A stretch of 28,697 nt of DNA from the NCBI GenBank assembly GCA_021464525.1, contig JADRCO010000658.1:1-28697 (forward strand), read 5' to 3'. The translations under genes were made by a program, and so were the position numbers. A model generated the notes under the pieces. That model was not told the DNA's origin and made no database searches. It saw only the letters and a program-made list of their open reading frames with translations. Source of the stretch: Rhizophagus sp. LPA8_4_AMF. Its lineage: Eukaryota; Glomeromycota; Glomeromycetes; Glomerales; Glomeraceae. This document shows positions 8,740 to 20,831 of the stretch, piece after piece (within the stretch, counting starts at the first letter, position 1; each line of letters begins with the position of its first letter).

Positions 8740-9567
8740 ATTTTTGATTTGCCAAACACCAAAAGAATTTATAGTTATTATTTGGAAATGAAAAGAATGC
8801 TCTTAGGTTTTAAATGTGGTTTTTTAAAAATTTATACAGTTTAATCAAAAATGCGTGAGGCTCAAAATAGACTTCTTTTTTTTAACTTTGTGAATTTTAA
8901 AGAAAAACGGTCGAAGTAAATTTGAATATATATGTAATAAAATAAATTACGTAAAGTTGGAGTACCATCTGATGAATTCTTGGAACCAAAGTTCCAATGG
9001 AACTGATTGATCAACATCTAATGTACGTCACAATCAAACAATGAAGTTTGATTTTTGGGGATACCATAATTTTTTGTGAAAATACTGCGGCAAAGTTATT
9101 TGATTATTTGATATAATGTTTAATTGTTCAGCAAATATAGTAAGTTGGTGTTTGTTTTTTAAACAACAATGATTATTTTTGGAACCAAGAAATCATCTTG
9201 TGGACTTGATGGTTTTGATTTCTATTTTTTTATATTAATCTGAATTTTTAAACTAACTAAATTGAAAAAGATGAAGAAATGGGAAATTAATGAATAGTTT
9301 GTTGGGAGATAAGGTGGTTTATTACGTGATTACGTGATATATCGGAAATTCGTATGAAATATGTCGCAGAATATTCGTACAACATATCGCAATTACGTAT
9401 CTTACAAAAAGAATTACGTATATCCTTATGTGTCAAGATTTAGCATCGGATTACGTTATAACTTACCTACGAAAATTTTCTTATTCATCACGCATGTGGA
9501 CTTTGCATTAACGCATCAATATTTAAAGCTCAGATCCATAGTTAAATCTGCCCAACTTAATAACGAA
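8740..9567. promoter_or_regulatory. Divergent intergenic region, Red1-like / Blm10
   Basis: These 828 bp separate two start codons on opposite strands and should hold both promoters. The sequence is AT-rich with T-runs near 8874-8883. A frame open from 9361 into the Blm10 start is treated as 5' leader because its first 69 residues look non-conserved. No specific factor site can be named. Confidence 0.5.
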
Positions 9568-12500
9568 ATGTCTACTTTCTCGGAAAATCTTCCTTATGCC
9601 TCCTCTTTTGAAGGAGAAGCTGACGCTTTATTAAACGAAATAGTTGAAAATTTATGTTCCTCTGCGAAGGCTCAGGATTGGGGGCCGGGTTGTGGTTTTT
9701 GGGTAAAACAACTCAATGGGTAAGAATGCTGCAAAATTCCCGATTTTTTTAACCTATAAATTATTTATTATTATTAATTTGTGGAATTGTAAAAATAAAT
9801 TAACTTCATTTTTTTTTTTACTGTAATACTCAATTCTTCGGATATAATTTTTTTTTTTTTTGCCATAGCTATCTCGACCTGCAACACCCTTTATCTTGTC
9901 AAACTCGCGCTCAATTAGCTCGCGTTCTTTTTGAACTTGTAATTACGCCGGGAATTGATACTTCACATGCTGAAGTTTTTTCAAATACTTGCGTACGCTT
10001 GCTCAAGTAGGCATAACCAGTTTATTATAATTTTTTTCTTATTTCTTTAATTGGGTATGATTTGAATTATTGATCTGTTTAATGAATTATTAAAGAAAAA
10101 AGGATAAAATTGGGCCGGAAGACCTGACACTACCTTGGGAGCCGTTATTTGATATGATTTACAGAATATATTTTCCAAAAGGCCGTCAAAAAACTCTAAT
10201 AAGTGAATCGTATCCTAAATATTATCTTCATAATATATTCTTAATTTCAAATGATCCGTTATATGAATATGTGTGTCCTTAAATCACATCCTATGTTTTT
10301 AGTAAACAAATATCGGCTGTAGTTCGTTTAGTAGAACATGCTCAGAGGTAAAAAAAAATCTCTGCTAAATCCATAATAACATATTTTGAGTTTTAATTCA
10401 CCATTCTCTTGTAGATTTTTCCCCCCTGAGGCTACGAAAGATATCCTTGCCAGGGTACTTCCACTTTTTCATGCCAATAACGTTGGAGACGCTTTTACTG
10501 TACAAGCATTTTTAGTTCGCTTCCTTCCAATTGGACCTTCAAAAACACCCGAGTATTCACCTGTAAAATGGCTTCCAACAATATTTTCATTTTGGTATCT
10601 CGTTCCTGGATTATTACTCTTTCAAATAGAATTTATTGATCTTGTGGCTCGTGTTGCCGAGGAGAATGTAGTAGTTGAAGATATTAATCCTGGAAATATT
10701 GGAATTTTCACTCAATATCAAGTCAAAACTGTGTTTGCAACCGGTCAAAAAATGATGGAATTACCTGTTGGTAGTTCAAGCAATGGCAATAATAATTATG
10801 GAAGAGGTGGTGGATCATTTGGATGGTCTGCACGAGTAGATCAGAGAGCCGGGAGTGCTATGATGTTAAGAAAGAAAGTTGTAAGTTAATAATATTAATC
10901 TCTCACTGGTCAATCTGGATGAATAGCATTTCATTATTTATTTTTATTATTAGGATAAATTTAAGATGTTGGCTAGATTTATTGTTTATACAATATTTTC
11001 ACCGCCCAATTCATCTTCACAAGATGAAACGACTCTTACACACTTATCAAACATGATTCAAGCTACTGAATCATTTTATCATCCAAGTAATTTTGGTAGA
11101 TGGACATTTTCTATCGTCAGATTTTTACAATATCTTGGCTGGGAATTCTTAAAGCGATGGACAGATGGTGAGCCGTTAATTCTTATCGATGATAACATTC
11201 TCAAATGTACTCCTGTAACAATTTAACGGATCGTATAAACAATTTTTCAGAAAACAAGCCGGAATGTAAAACTCCAGAATCGCGTCGATTGACTCCAGAA
11301 CTTAGGCGCCAGTTTGTTCTCACCCTTAGAGGTGTCACATTCTTGTCAATGTTTGGCAAGGATTCATTGTCTGTTGGTTCAAGTCAGGCAGCTTTGAAAT
11401 ATTTAGCATGTATCTTATCATTACTAATAATAATTCATAATTTGATAAATTACATAATATAATACATAATTCCATAATTTTACACTTATACTGAATTATT
11501 ATTTAGGGTTGGAACCTACATTAATTTTTCCTGGGTTGTTAGAACGTGTTTATCCTTCTCTTGAAACCTTAACCGAGGTAACACTATTTCTTTGATTTAT
11601 TAATTTTTTATAAGTTGGTACATTAAATTTCAGTAATTTCTTATAATGGCTATAAGACGCATAGGACAACATCCTCGATTTCTGCACTTTCTCTTTTGGC
11701 CATTCCATTATTTTCTCGGTTTCATTATCCAGCTGGCGGAAAGCATTTAGCACCCCTTCTTCATTTAACAATTCCTGGTATTGATATGAATGATCCAATA
11801 AAGACAATTTCATCTTTAATATTTTTGACATATGCGATCATGGGAGTCCCATTAAGAGATTTGACTGAAGGTAGTTCCGTTGAGTCTGGATTCAGATGGA
11901 CCGGTATGGATATTGACGAAAGAGAAGAAGACAATATGGAAATTGATGAACAGGAGGAAGATGCTTTTTGCAAAGCTAGTACTGCGGAATTTGAAGAATG
12001 GCTTGCAAAGTTTTTAAGACGCGTCTTTACAATTGTATCCTTCGCTTAATCATTTATATTAATCAACCATAGTAAATATCTATATATTCCTTTACTTGAA
12101 TTTACGTTAATTAGTTCGAATATCTTCCACAGCAGGAACGAGGAAAATTAAATTTACATAACATGGAAACAGGATTGGTCACCGTATTATTGGTAAAATA
12201 CTATAATTTGTATTACAAGTTTATAGCAGATGAATTTATTATTTATTGAATTTATTTCCGTTCTTGTAGCATGCTTGTGAGATAGTTGGTATTCAAATGT
12301 CTGAGCAACTTCAAGACATGGCACTGAAAATGGTTATTAATTTCGCGTCCACAACAATACTCCAGAACGCAACCAAACCAATGGGTGAGGATTTGAAATG
12401 AAAACTCAGAAATTTGATTTTGTAATAACCAACTGAATTTTTTATAGGTTATTTATGTTCAACTCTTACTAGTCCTAACCGAAGCAAGGCGCTTGCCCAA

Positions 12501-15500
12501 TTCATTCCGCTTTGTCATTCAAATATTCTTAATGAACTTCAACATGGTGCATCATCAACACCAACTACTTCATCAACGCATCATATCCAATCTGACACGA
12601 CATTACATTGGTATCAGTGTATTCTTTATCATGTAGCTATGTCGAGTGGATCTGAATTACTTAAATACAAAAAAGAATTGATAGAGTTAGGGAAAGAAAT
12701 GGTACAAAGATGTCGTTCAAGGAAAGGTTACATGTGGACAGGAAAATTCATTCGGATGATGTTAGTGGCATTGACGCAAATATATCCTTTAGAATGCCGA
12801 AATGTTGATCCGGAACGATGGAATTCCGAAGGTGAAATAATATAAAATCCTTCTCCAATACCTTACTTAAGGTTTAATATATTGAAATATTTATTCTATT
12901 TTAGACTATATAAAAAACCATCATAAATATTGGGTCGAACCAGGATGTCCCGAGAATATTAACATTGATTGGCATGTACCAACAGACCCAGAAATCAATT
13001 TTGCAATGGAAATAATAGATATTTTCTTAAAACCTACTCTTAGTCGAATCGAGGACTTAATGACAAATAAAACTGACGAAAACGGAAAGGTATTAAGCAA
13101 CCGGGAATTGACTCACGAATTTTGTCGTCGATTCAGTGTGGTTAGAAATTGTCTTAGTGGAATGACTACTTTAGTAGAAGACGACGGTGATGATGATATT
13201 TCGGAATTCAAGTAAATTATGAAGTTGATATCTCAACCACTTCAGGATTCTGGAAAAAAAGATTAACAAATTTTGACATTATAGAGATGAAGAGACCGAA
13301 GCTGTAAGACCAACAAAATCTATACCTGCTGGTTATTGCTTCTCAGATTCTAACGATCCACGAAGACAAGACGCACGAAAATTACGAAAAGAATTGGGTG
13401 AATTTCTTCATAGACTTGTGACATATTTCCGAACTCAACGGGAAGATGATGTGGAAAGTTTGAAAATCCTTCTCAAGGTTCGTTATTTCTACTTATTTGT
13501 TATGTTTAAATACGATACACCATATTTATTTATATTTTTATTCTTTTAGATGATCAAAATTTATCTCACAGATCGAGGAGTTGAAAAATCCAAGTATGAT
13601 GCGAGTAAACGCGGTTATCAATATGCGAAAAACATGTTGAAAACTTCTCGTCACGATAAGAAATATCCGCGTTATTTACTTGGTAAATTAATCTCATTTT
13701 CTTTAAATATTATGGGATAAATTTGTCTAAATTAACTTAATTGCTTTATTTATCGTTTGTAGTAAAACGAGCTTATCAACAACACTTGTGTCGTTTAAAA
13801 CAAAACGCATTTGGTCGCGTTCGAGCACGATTGCATGATAATTTACTAAAGGATTTGGTTGAATTATCGCTAAGTTCATATTCAGAAATTCGAAAGTACG
13901 AAATTTCAAATTTATAAATGTTTGCTTTTTTTCATTTTTTATTTAATTTTTTTTTCAAATTTTTCAGGATAGCACAATCTCATTTGACAAATGCGTCTCG
14001 TTGCTTTATTGGCACAAAACCTCTTATTATTCCAATTTTATTGGATGCTTTAAAGCCTACTGGTATTCAGAATCTACTGAATTATATGAATTAATTTTAA
14101 TCTTTTTTGGAATTTTTGTTAAAATTGCTTTATATACTAGATAAGCCAAACTCTGAAAGGATGAAAGGTGCACTATATTTGCTTGGTTCACGGACATACA
14201 TGTATACGTGCCTGAGGGATTGGCGGTTTGTGCCTAAATTTATTATTCAAATTTGTCAAGCTCAGCATGATGATAAGGTTTGTGAATTTCTTCATTATTC
14301 TATCTTATAAAGAAGTAAGATTAAAAATTATTACATTCTCATTTAATTTTATTTAGCCCTCGGTACAAGAAATGATACGCAAAGTATTTTACGATTACCT
14401 TATGAACTATAATAATACTGCATTAAAGACGATTTTTACTGATGACTTGGATAAAGCAATAAAACAAGCCTTAGCGACTCTTTTGATTACTATGAATGAA
14501 AATAAGTATAATAAAATTCGGAAGAAAGCAGAGGATAGATTAGCTATGCAAAAAAGAGAATATTATAATCTTGTAGGTTTAAAGTTATATTAATTTTGTT
14601 TCAACAAATTTCAATTAAATAAATATCTATATATAGGTCGATACTCTTTTAAATTTGGTCAAATCAAATACGCTTCATTGGCGCTTCGAGTCAATGGCTT
14701 CGAACTTCTTAGATCTTTTAGTACGACCAGAGGCACCAACCACTGTAGATTTAGCGGAACATGTAGCCAAAGGTTTAACTTCAGAACTTCCTGCTCTAAG
14801 ACGTATAGCTATATCAACAACGACAAGAATATTATTCTATATGAAACAAAGGACATTTATTAAGAGTGACCTTGAGTTAATAACTTTAGGTAAATCAGAA
14901 AATCCTTTAAAAAGAACTTATGAAACACCATGTCCTTTACCAGAAGGCTATACAGACAACTACTTAATATCAGGCTTAACTCCAGTTGATGAAAGTAATG
15001 CAAAAAATATGTTTGTATCAAATAATTTTATTATTTCGCTTATTAGTTTATTTATTAAATTCTCGTATTAAATTATGCACTGTTAGGATTCTTCAAGATA
15101 AAGTTAGCGTTGGATGGTATTTATGGCCTGAAAAGTTTGAGGTATATTCACCACGTACTGCAACAAGCGTTATGCCAAAACGTGATCCCGATTCTGAAGC
15201 TGCTTATAAAAAATTACTTGAAAGTTTTGAATCTTCTACGTTTTGGTCTACTTTATTATCATATCTATCACAAGAAATTTCACGAGATAGAGAAGACAAT
15301 TTTTCTACCAGCAATGCAAATTTATTTAAAAGTATTTTCCAGATTTATGAGGATTCTTTCTTAGAGATCGTTAAACCAGAGGTAACTAAATTATGCGAAT
15401 CATCAGAGAAGAATCAGCAACGTGCTGCAACGGAAATATTGGCAGGTATTATAAGAGGGAGCAAGCATTGGCCTCTTAATAGATTACAGGCATTATGGAG

Positions 15501-17193
15501 CTGGTTAATTCCTTTATTAGAGCACACCTTTAATTCAGTCACTCCGGATTCTCTTGTATATTGGGAAAGATTCCTAAGTTATGTCCTGGTGTGTAATATA
15601 TTTTTCCTTATAGGATGAAAATTTTTATGTACTTACTACGTATTATGACATTGCAGCGTAATCGTGACCCACGACGAGTGTTGCCTCTTGTTGATTTAAT
15701 TTTAAGCTCACATATCGACCCTACATCTCATGCTTCCTTTGCTGAAGCAAAGGAATTATTATTTGTAAGCACACTTCTCAATTCTTTTTCATGGCGAATG
15801 CTACCGAGAACACAACCGTTATTAGATGAATATTTCGCAAATATTCGTCATCCTTATAAACAAGTACGCGATACTATAGCAGCAAATATTAATCTGGTGT
15901 TGCAAATACAATGGTATCCTTCTGCTGCTAATGTTACAGAAATACTTGAGAGCAATCTCCAAGTTGGCGAGGGTGTCGGGTTTGTAGCATCGAAATTAAA
16001 TGGAAATTTTCAACAAATATTATCGGATTTGGTAAAATCTCTGGAAATCTGGCGTGCGGAAAAGAGGCCAGCAGCAGCTGGATCTTCAGAATACGGAAAT
16101 GCTAGCAAGACAAGTAAATATAATTGCATCTTGATCGACGATTTTTATTCTTTTTAACTAATTAATTTTATATTTGTTTAGTACTTGCATGGCTCTATGA
16201 TGCTCTTACAACGTGGCAGTCCACTGGAACATATCCATTGATACTTCCTTTATTACCTTCTGTATTCCTCATGCAGGACGTTAATGATGACCAAGATCTT
16301 CAAGTCATGGCTACCCATGTCTTGAATATTATCGCATCTTATCCATATCCTCCTGATATGGTACCAATGATGATTGACAAATTTGTTGAGATCTTGACGG
16401 AATCTTCAAGTTGGCATGTTAGAGTAAAAGCTTTACCTGTGCTTCAGGTCTTTTTCTTTAAACATCTCTTTATGTTAAGTAAAGATAAGACAGATAAAGT
16501 AATGGATGTAGTCTCTGGAATGCTGAAAGATAATCAAATTGAGGTAATTTAACATCTTTTCATATAATTTGTTTGTATATTGAGTATTCTAAACTACTTT
16601 ACTACATTAAGGTCCGTCAATTAGCTGCAGTTACACTATCAGGTCTAATTCGATGTTCACAAAGAGAAGCAATATCTAAATTGAAAGTAGGGATTATACC
16701 AAACATTATAGAATTTATTTAATTATAAATGTTATTAATGTCATTTTATTTTTATTCAGGATCAATTCACTAAGCTGTTAGAGACAAAGATCCCGCCACG
16801 CAAACGTACAGGACAAGCTCCCCGAGCAGCATTACCCCCAGGATTTCAAGAAGCTGTACTTACTCGCCACGCAGCTGTTCTTGGATTATCTTGTTTGATT
16901 GATGCTTTCCCATATGAAGTTCCAAAATGGATGCCTGAAGTTTTGGTTAAACTTGCAGAATGTATATCAGACCCTGTTCCCATACAGGTATGTCATCTCT
17001 AAAATGCTCAACTTTTTTGGTTTTAACATTACTAACCGTATATTTTTTAATTGTTAAGACAACTGTCAAGAAGACATTTGCAGATTTTAGGAGAACACAT
17101 CAGGATTCTTGGCATGAAGACATGAAACAATTTACGGAGGATCAATTATCTATTCTATCTGATATGTTGATTTCACCGTCTTATTATGCGTAA
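9568..17193 (+). CDS. BLM10: Proteasome activator Blm10/PA200 (PSME4 homologue), 26 exons
   Basis: Exons: 9568-9719, 9869-10006, 10096-10209, 10303-10347, 10415-10880, 10954-11167, 11251-11409, 11507-11577, 11657-12034, 12115-12192, 12270-12384, 12448-12831, 12905-13211, 13285-13477, 13550-13682, 13763-13895, 13968-14062, 14141-14277, 14357-14572, 14637-15010, 15087-15588, 15657-16113, 16182-16543, 16612-16686, 16760-16987, 17059-17193. They total 5661 nt, or 1886 residues, close to human PA200 (1843). All 25 introns are GT-AG and 63-149 bp. Family hallmarks include GWEFLKRWTD, YPAGGKHLAPLL, RWTGMDIDE and ALPPGFQEAVLTRHAAVLGL. The protein ends Ser-Tyr-Tyr-Ala, the HbYX-like tail that opens the 20S proteasome gate. 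HEAT-type repeats should form the dome. An Asn/Gly loop (about 270-287) and an acidic loop (about 540-560) look like disordered insertions. Splice choices at exons 9, 18 and 21 are the least certain. Confidence 0.93.
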
Positions 17194-17275
17194 AGTGGTA
17201 TTTTAACGGATTAACTGTTAAATGCCACAGTTTTCTGTGACGATCGTTTCTAATTATATAGATTTTTGTGTTCGC

Positions 17276-17281
17276 AATAAA
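17276..17281 (+). terminator. Poly(A) signal AATAAA of the Blm10 gene
   Basis: A canonical AATAAA lies 83 bp past the stop codon. A small perfect hairpin (CACAG-TTTT-CTGTG, about 17225-17240) lies between the stop and the signal. Confidence 0.55.
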
Positions 17282-17475
17282 TAGTGTTATTTAAATGCAA
17301 ACTTCTTGCTAGCTAGTTTTATAGTAGTTGATCTACTTATTTCGGAAATTTCATCGGTTAGATAAAAAACCTTAGTTTCGAGCCGTCAAATTAAAATTCT
17401 GTTTACGTTTATCTTTTAAGCTCAAATTCTTTTATTTATATTTATTTATTCCAATTTTTTATAAACTTTGATAAA

Positions 17476-18135
17476 ATGAATAATACAAGCTATTGTACAA
17501 ACAATACATCTAGATCTTCAGATCGAGCAAATTTACTTTCAGGTGGTAGTAACAGTGATTCTTTCATCTCAACAGGAAGGAAAATAAAACATGATCATGA
17601 TTTAAATACGACTAATACATTTGAACAACAAAATGATTTAAGATTGCAAGATTTAAGTTCAAAATTATCTAGTTTACACAAAGTAAATTCCTATTTTACT
17701 ATAACCTGGGTCTGAAAAGATTTGTATGTATTTCTAATATTACCTTCTCTTTTTGACTGGAACGATTTAGATCACACTTGATATTCATAACGAGGCTAAT
17801 GACCAAGTTAATAATGTCCTTGATGAATCGGTTTGTTTTTATTCTCATTTATTTAATTATTATTTATTATTTTTTTTTATTGGAATTTAACGTTTACTTA
17901 ATATATATAGGGAAATTCATTTACATCACTTAGAGGAGGATTAAATGGAACTGTAGGAAAACTTAAACATATGACATCGATAAGATACAGACAACATTTG
18001 TGTTATTTAATTCTTTGTATTATAGGAGTATTTTTCTTACTATATAATTTTTGGGGATTTTGGAGTAGAGAAAACGGGGATGAAATTGGGATGACCAGAG
18101 ATTTTAATGATAACAATGCACGGAATGATGTATGA
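17476..18135 (+). CDS. Qc-SNARE of the Bet1/Sft1 (GS15) type
   Basis: Three exons, 17476-17682, 17771-17830 and 17911-18135, give 163 residues. After a Ser/Asn-rich N-terminus, the SNARE motif (about 55-110) reads LQDLSSKLSSLHK then ITLDIHNEANDQVNNVLDES, with the zero-layer Gln in NDQVNN. The linker GGLNGTVGKLKHM leads into a hydrophobic segment HLCYLILCIIGVFFLLYNF (about 118-137) that anchors the protein. Bet1 and Sft1 act in ER-to-Golgi and intra-Golgi membrane fusion; which of the two this is cannot be decided by eye. Unusually, about 25 polar residues follow the membrane segment (SRENGDEIG onward), whereas Bet1 proteins normally end within a few residues of it. The gene lies 282 bp after Blm10 on the same strand. 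Confidence 0.85.
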
Positions 18136-18548
18136 TAAATAGATTAAAGACGGGCCGAGGAAGGAAAAAAGATAATATCGAAAAACTTTTAAAAATAATT
18201 TAAATTACTATTATTTAATGTTTGTAGAATTACTATTATCGCAAGAAATTAATATCATATTTAATTAATGTTAGTTTAACTGTTAATAAATCCCAACTTG
18301 TATCACGTAGACTACACAAAAGTACTGTAGATCTTTTGTGAATCTGACCAATAACCATAATAAATGACATTCATTAAAAATTAACGGCATGTATAAATAC
18401 ATATAAATTTGCATTTGATTATCGACCAATCAAATGGAAAGTCTGACAATAAATTTTTTATAAATAATGTAGTCAAAAATATATAGCAACATAGTTTTGT
18501 TCATCTTACCCTTAATTATATTTTATATTCTCGAATTTTTCCAATAGC
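18136..18548. other. Intergenic spacer, SNARE to RhoGDI
   Basis: 413 bp of AT-rich DNA holding the SNARE 3' untranslated region and the RhoGDI promoter. No further gene is visible. Confidence 0.5.
18285..18290 (+). terminator. Poly(A) signal AATAAA of the SNARE gene
   Basis: AATAAA 150 bp after the stop codon, in an AT-rich 3' region. Confidence 0.4.
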
Positions 18549-19664
18549 ATGTCAAACGTATCAGATCAAGACGATGATTTGACTCCTAGTCAAACAGCGG
18601 GCTATAGAGTTGGTGAAAAGAAAACCATCAACGAATATAAAGATTTAGATGCTGACGATGAATCTCTTGCAAAATGGAAAGCATCCCTCGGGTTAAACTC
18701 TACTTCAACCGGTAAGGAGTATACGTCTTATTATGAATAGAATTTTACGGCGAGATTAACTTATACTTTATTTTAGGCCCTGTTGACGATCCTCGAAAAG
18801 TATGCACTATTATTTTCATTTTATTAAAATTTTACACGTTAAATAAATTCGTTTATTATTTTCGAAATTAGGTAGTTATCTTGCAAATTGCATTAGAAGT
18901 TGAAGGAAGAGATGATGTTGTTTTAGACTTATCAACTCCAGGTTGCTGCTTATTATTTTTATTATAATTGACAATCATGAGTGATGAATTTTATGGACGG
19001 CAAATTAATTTTTTTTTTTTTGATAGAAAAACTTGAAAATGTTAAAAATACTCCATTCACGATCAAAGAAGGCGTGGAATATCGTTTGAAAGTCAAATTC
19101 AGGTAAATTCTATATTTTCTGAAAAATCGTGCGATATTCAATTTATATATTTTTACTTATTATATAGAATACAACATGAGGTTGTTTCCGGGTTAAAATA
19201 TTTGCAAGTTGTTAAGAGAAAAGGAATCAGGGTAGATAAAACAGAAGAAATGATTGGAAGTTACGGCCCAAACATCGAACCTTACGAAAAGAAAGTATGT
19301 GAGATATTTGTTTTGTTATATTTTAGCTGATACATTTTTTAATTATGAATTTATTTATTATAAATAGTTCATGGTTGAAGAAGCTCCCAGCGGTATGCTT
19401 GCACGTGGACATTATGATGCAAAGGTTAGTGAGACTTAAAATAATTTATGATTCCTAAAAATAATCAAGCAGCATTTTAATTTACGTATTTTAAAATAGA
19501 GCAAATTTATCGATGATGATAACGTCACCCACATTGAATGGTCCTGGGTAAGTGTTATTTCATTATTGATCTCTACCTATATAGTTAGAACATTATACCG
19601 ATTTTAACTAATAATATTTCTAATTAATGATTAGTCTTTTGATATCAAAAAGGATTGGGATTAA
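18549..19664 (+). CDS. RDI1: Rho GDP-dissociation inhibitor (RhoGDI)
   Basis: Eight exons: 18549-18711, 18777-18799, 18872-18941, 19027-19102, 19168-19294, 19368-19424, 19500-19547 and 19635-19664. They join in frame to 197 residues, the usual size of the family. RhoGDI extracts prenylated Rho-family GTPases from membranes and keeps them GDP-bound in the cytosol. The acidic N-terminal arm (SNVSDQDDDLTPSQTAGYRV) and the stretch TINEYKDLDADDESLAKWKA, which folds onto the switch regions, are present. The immunoglobulin-like domain follows, with FTIKEGVEYRLKVKFRIQHE, VSGLKYLQVVKRKGI, MIGSYGPNIEPYEKK, EEAPSGMLARGHY and the C-terminal HIEWSWSFDIKKDWD, all recognisable RhoGDI blocks. Exon 2 is only 23 nt. 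Both ends of the protein are complete. Confidence 0.95.
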
Positions 19665-19708
19665 TAATTTACTAAAATATATAAATTTCTAAATTAAATC
19701 GTTAATTC

Positions 19709-19714
19709 AATAAA
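19709..19714 (+). terminator. Poly(A) signal AATAAA of the RhoGDI gene
   Basis: AATAAA 45 bp after the RhoGDI stop codon. Confidence 0.5.
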
Positions 19715-20399
19715 ATGTTTATCACCAATTGATAAAAATTTTTTAATTTTAAACAATTATCAATATTAAAATATAAAATGAAATGAAATATTTCACATAA
19801 TTCGATGTAAAACAAAAAAAATAAACCATTAACTCCAAATAGTATTACTCTTAAATGATAAATTTATCCGCGGTTAATTAATAATTCGTGACGTTATACT
19901 AAAGAAACATCAAAGAACTATCTCTTAATATAGTAAACAAAGTCATTACATTTTAGTCAACAATGTTTTTATAATAATGTAACATAAATTTATTACATTA
20001 TTTTACTTTGGTATTTTTAGCGGCATATTATTTATTTATTTTTTTTAGTTTATTACAAATTCTGGTGCATGCCTTGCATTAAATTTTAATGATCATTATG
20101 TTGGATTCAGTGGTCATTTAGAATTCCTTGAATAATCGCGTAGTTATATCAAAGAAGTATCAACCTAGTATTATGATTGTAAATTGATAATTTATATATT
20201 TAATTTGCATTAAATTGCTACAAGCTCGAAAAACAATATCTAATCGTCAATATCGACTAGAAATAAAGATTTCCTAGATCCGAGCGTGGATCTCACGAAG
20301 ATACTATAGAAACGATTCCAAAGAAATATTATATTTATTATAGATTACACAGTATATCGAGTTATAACTATCTGTCAACTCGGACTTTATTATAATACT

Positions 20400-20605
20400 T
20401 GTCACCTTTTTTACACACCCAAACCCGCTAAATAAATAAAATAGGGGTGGCCACGGCGAACCATGACCACCCCAACTACCAGAAATTATGCGCTCGAGAC
20501 ATCCATGCGGATGTTCGGAGCAATAGCCGCCAGCGCTGTGCAATGCCAGCAACCATCACCCGCATTTCTGCCTTGTTGATCACAGAGATGCCGCGCCAGG
20601 TAAGT
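20400..20605 (-). mobile_element. GC-rich island, probable truncated mobile-element fragment
   Basis: This block has a composition unlike the AT-rich neighbourhood. On the minus strand an open frame of about 44 codons reads LTWRGISVINKAEMRVMVAG, IAQRWRLLLRTSAWMSRA and HNFW before a stop near 20480. It is cut off upstream at about 20612. Downstream of the stop come a 30-nt hairpin and an AT-rich tail containing TTTATTTATTTAG. A C-terminal frame followed by a structured 3' region, with the 5' part missing, would suit a 5'-truncated non-LTR retroelement, but no diagnostic motif is present and the family is unknown. Terminal repeats or target duplications were not found. Confidence 0.4.
20444..20473. 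repeat. 30-nt perfect hairpin with CGAA/TTCG loop
   Basis: On the minus strand GGGGTGGTCATGG pairs with CCGTGGCCACCCC around a TTCG loop, giving 13 base pairs with two G-U wobbles and no bulge. It lies just past the stop of the minus-strand frame at about 20480, so it could be a 3' structural element of that mobile fragment. Confidence 0.75.
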
Positions 20606-20831
20606 ATGAGTAACTACTGAAGCGAATATCAATTACTTATATATGGTTTTTCAAGGTTGAGAAAATTATGGGATCTCATGTGATTGGTGATCTGCTATCT
20701 TACATAATTTTTAATAGCCAATTAAAAACTATTGTTTTGTAATTGATTTTAGATTTTTTTTTTGGAATCAAAAAAACCAAACCCTGGAAAAACACGTAGA
20801 ATTTCTTTTTATGAACGTTCTTTTTAAAATT

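Larger units (their letters stand above)
19665..20831. other. Long spacer with a GC-rich repeat fragment
   Basis: 1.17 kb between RhoGDI and the next coding start. Most is AT-rich and featureless, but about 20400-20605 is markedly GC-richer than its surroundings, carries a 30-nt hairpin and reads as a short frame on the minus strand; both are listed separately. The rest of the interval (20606-20831) probably holds the promoter of the 153-residue gene. Confidence 0.5.

Noticed and set aside
11579-11642. Nearer acceptor (CAG at about 11636) for Blm10 intron 8
   Set aside because: It would place a stop codon directly after the junction; the later acceptor at 11656 keeps frame and gives the conserved-looking LTETHRTTSS.
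20304-20552. Minus-strand frame of 82 codons through the GC-rich island
   Set aside because: It reads a different frame from the one that stays open into the upstream GC-rich part and includes the hairpin and AT-rich tail, so it is probably chance.
20588-20599. Four-codon first exon (Met-Pro-Arg-Gln) with a perfect GTAAGT donor for the 153-residue gene
   Set aside because: Its phase does not fit the next exons, and it lies inside the GC-rich repeat fragment, where the same bases read as part of a minus-strand frame.
20440-20600. tRNA or SINE head in the GC-rich island
   Set aside because: A GTTCGGA-like box was seen, but no cloverleaf or matching A box could be drawn.
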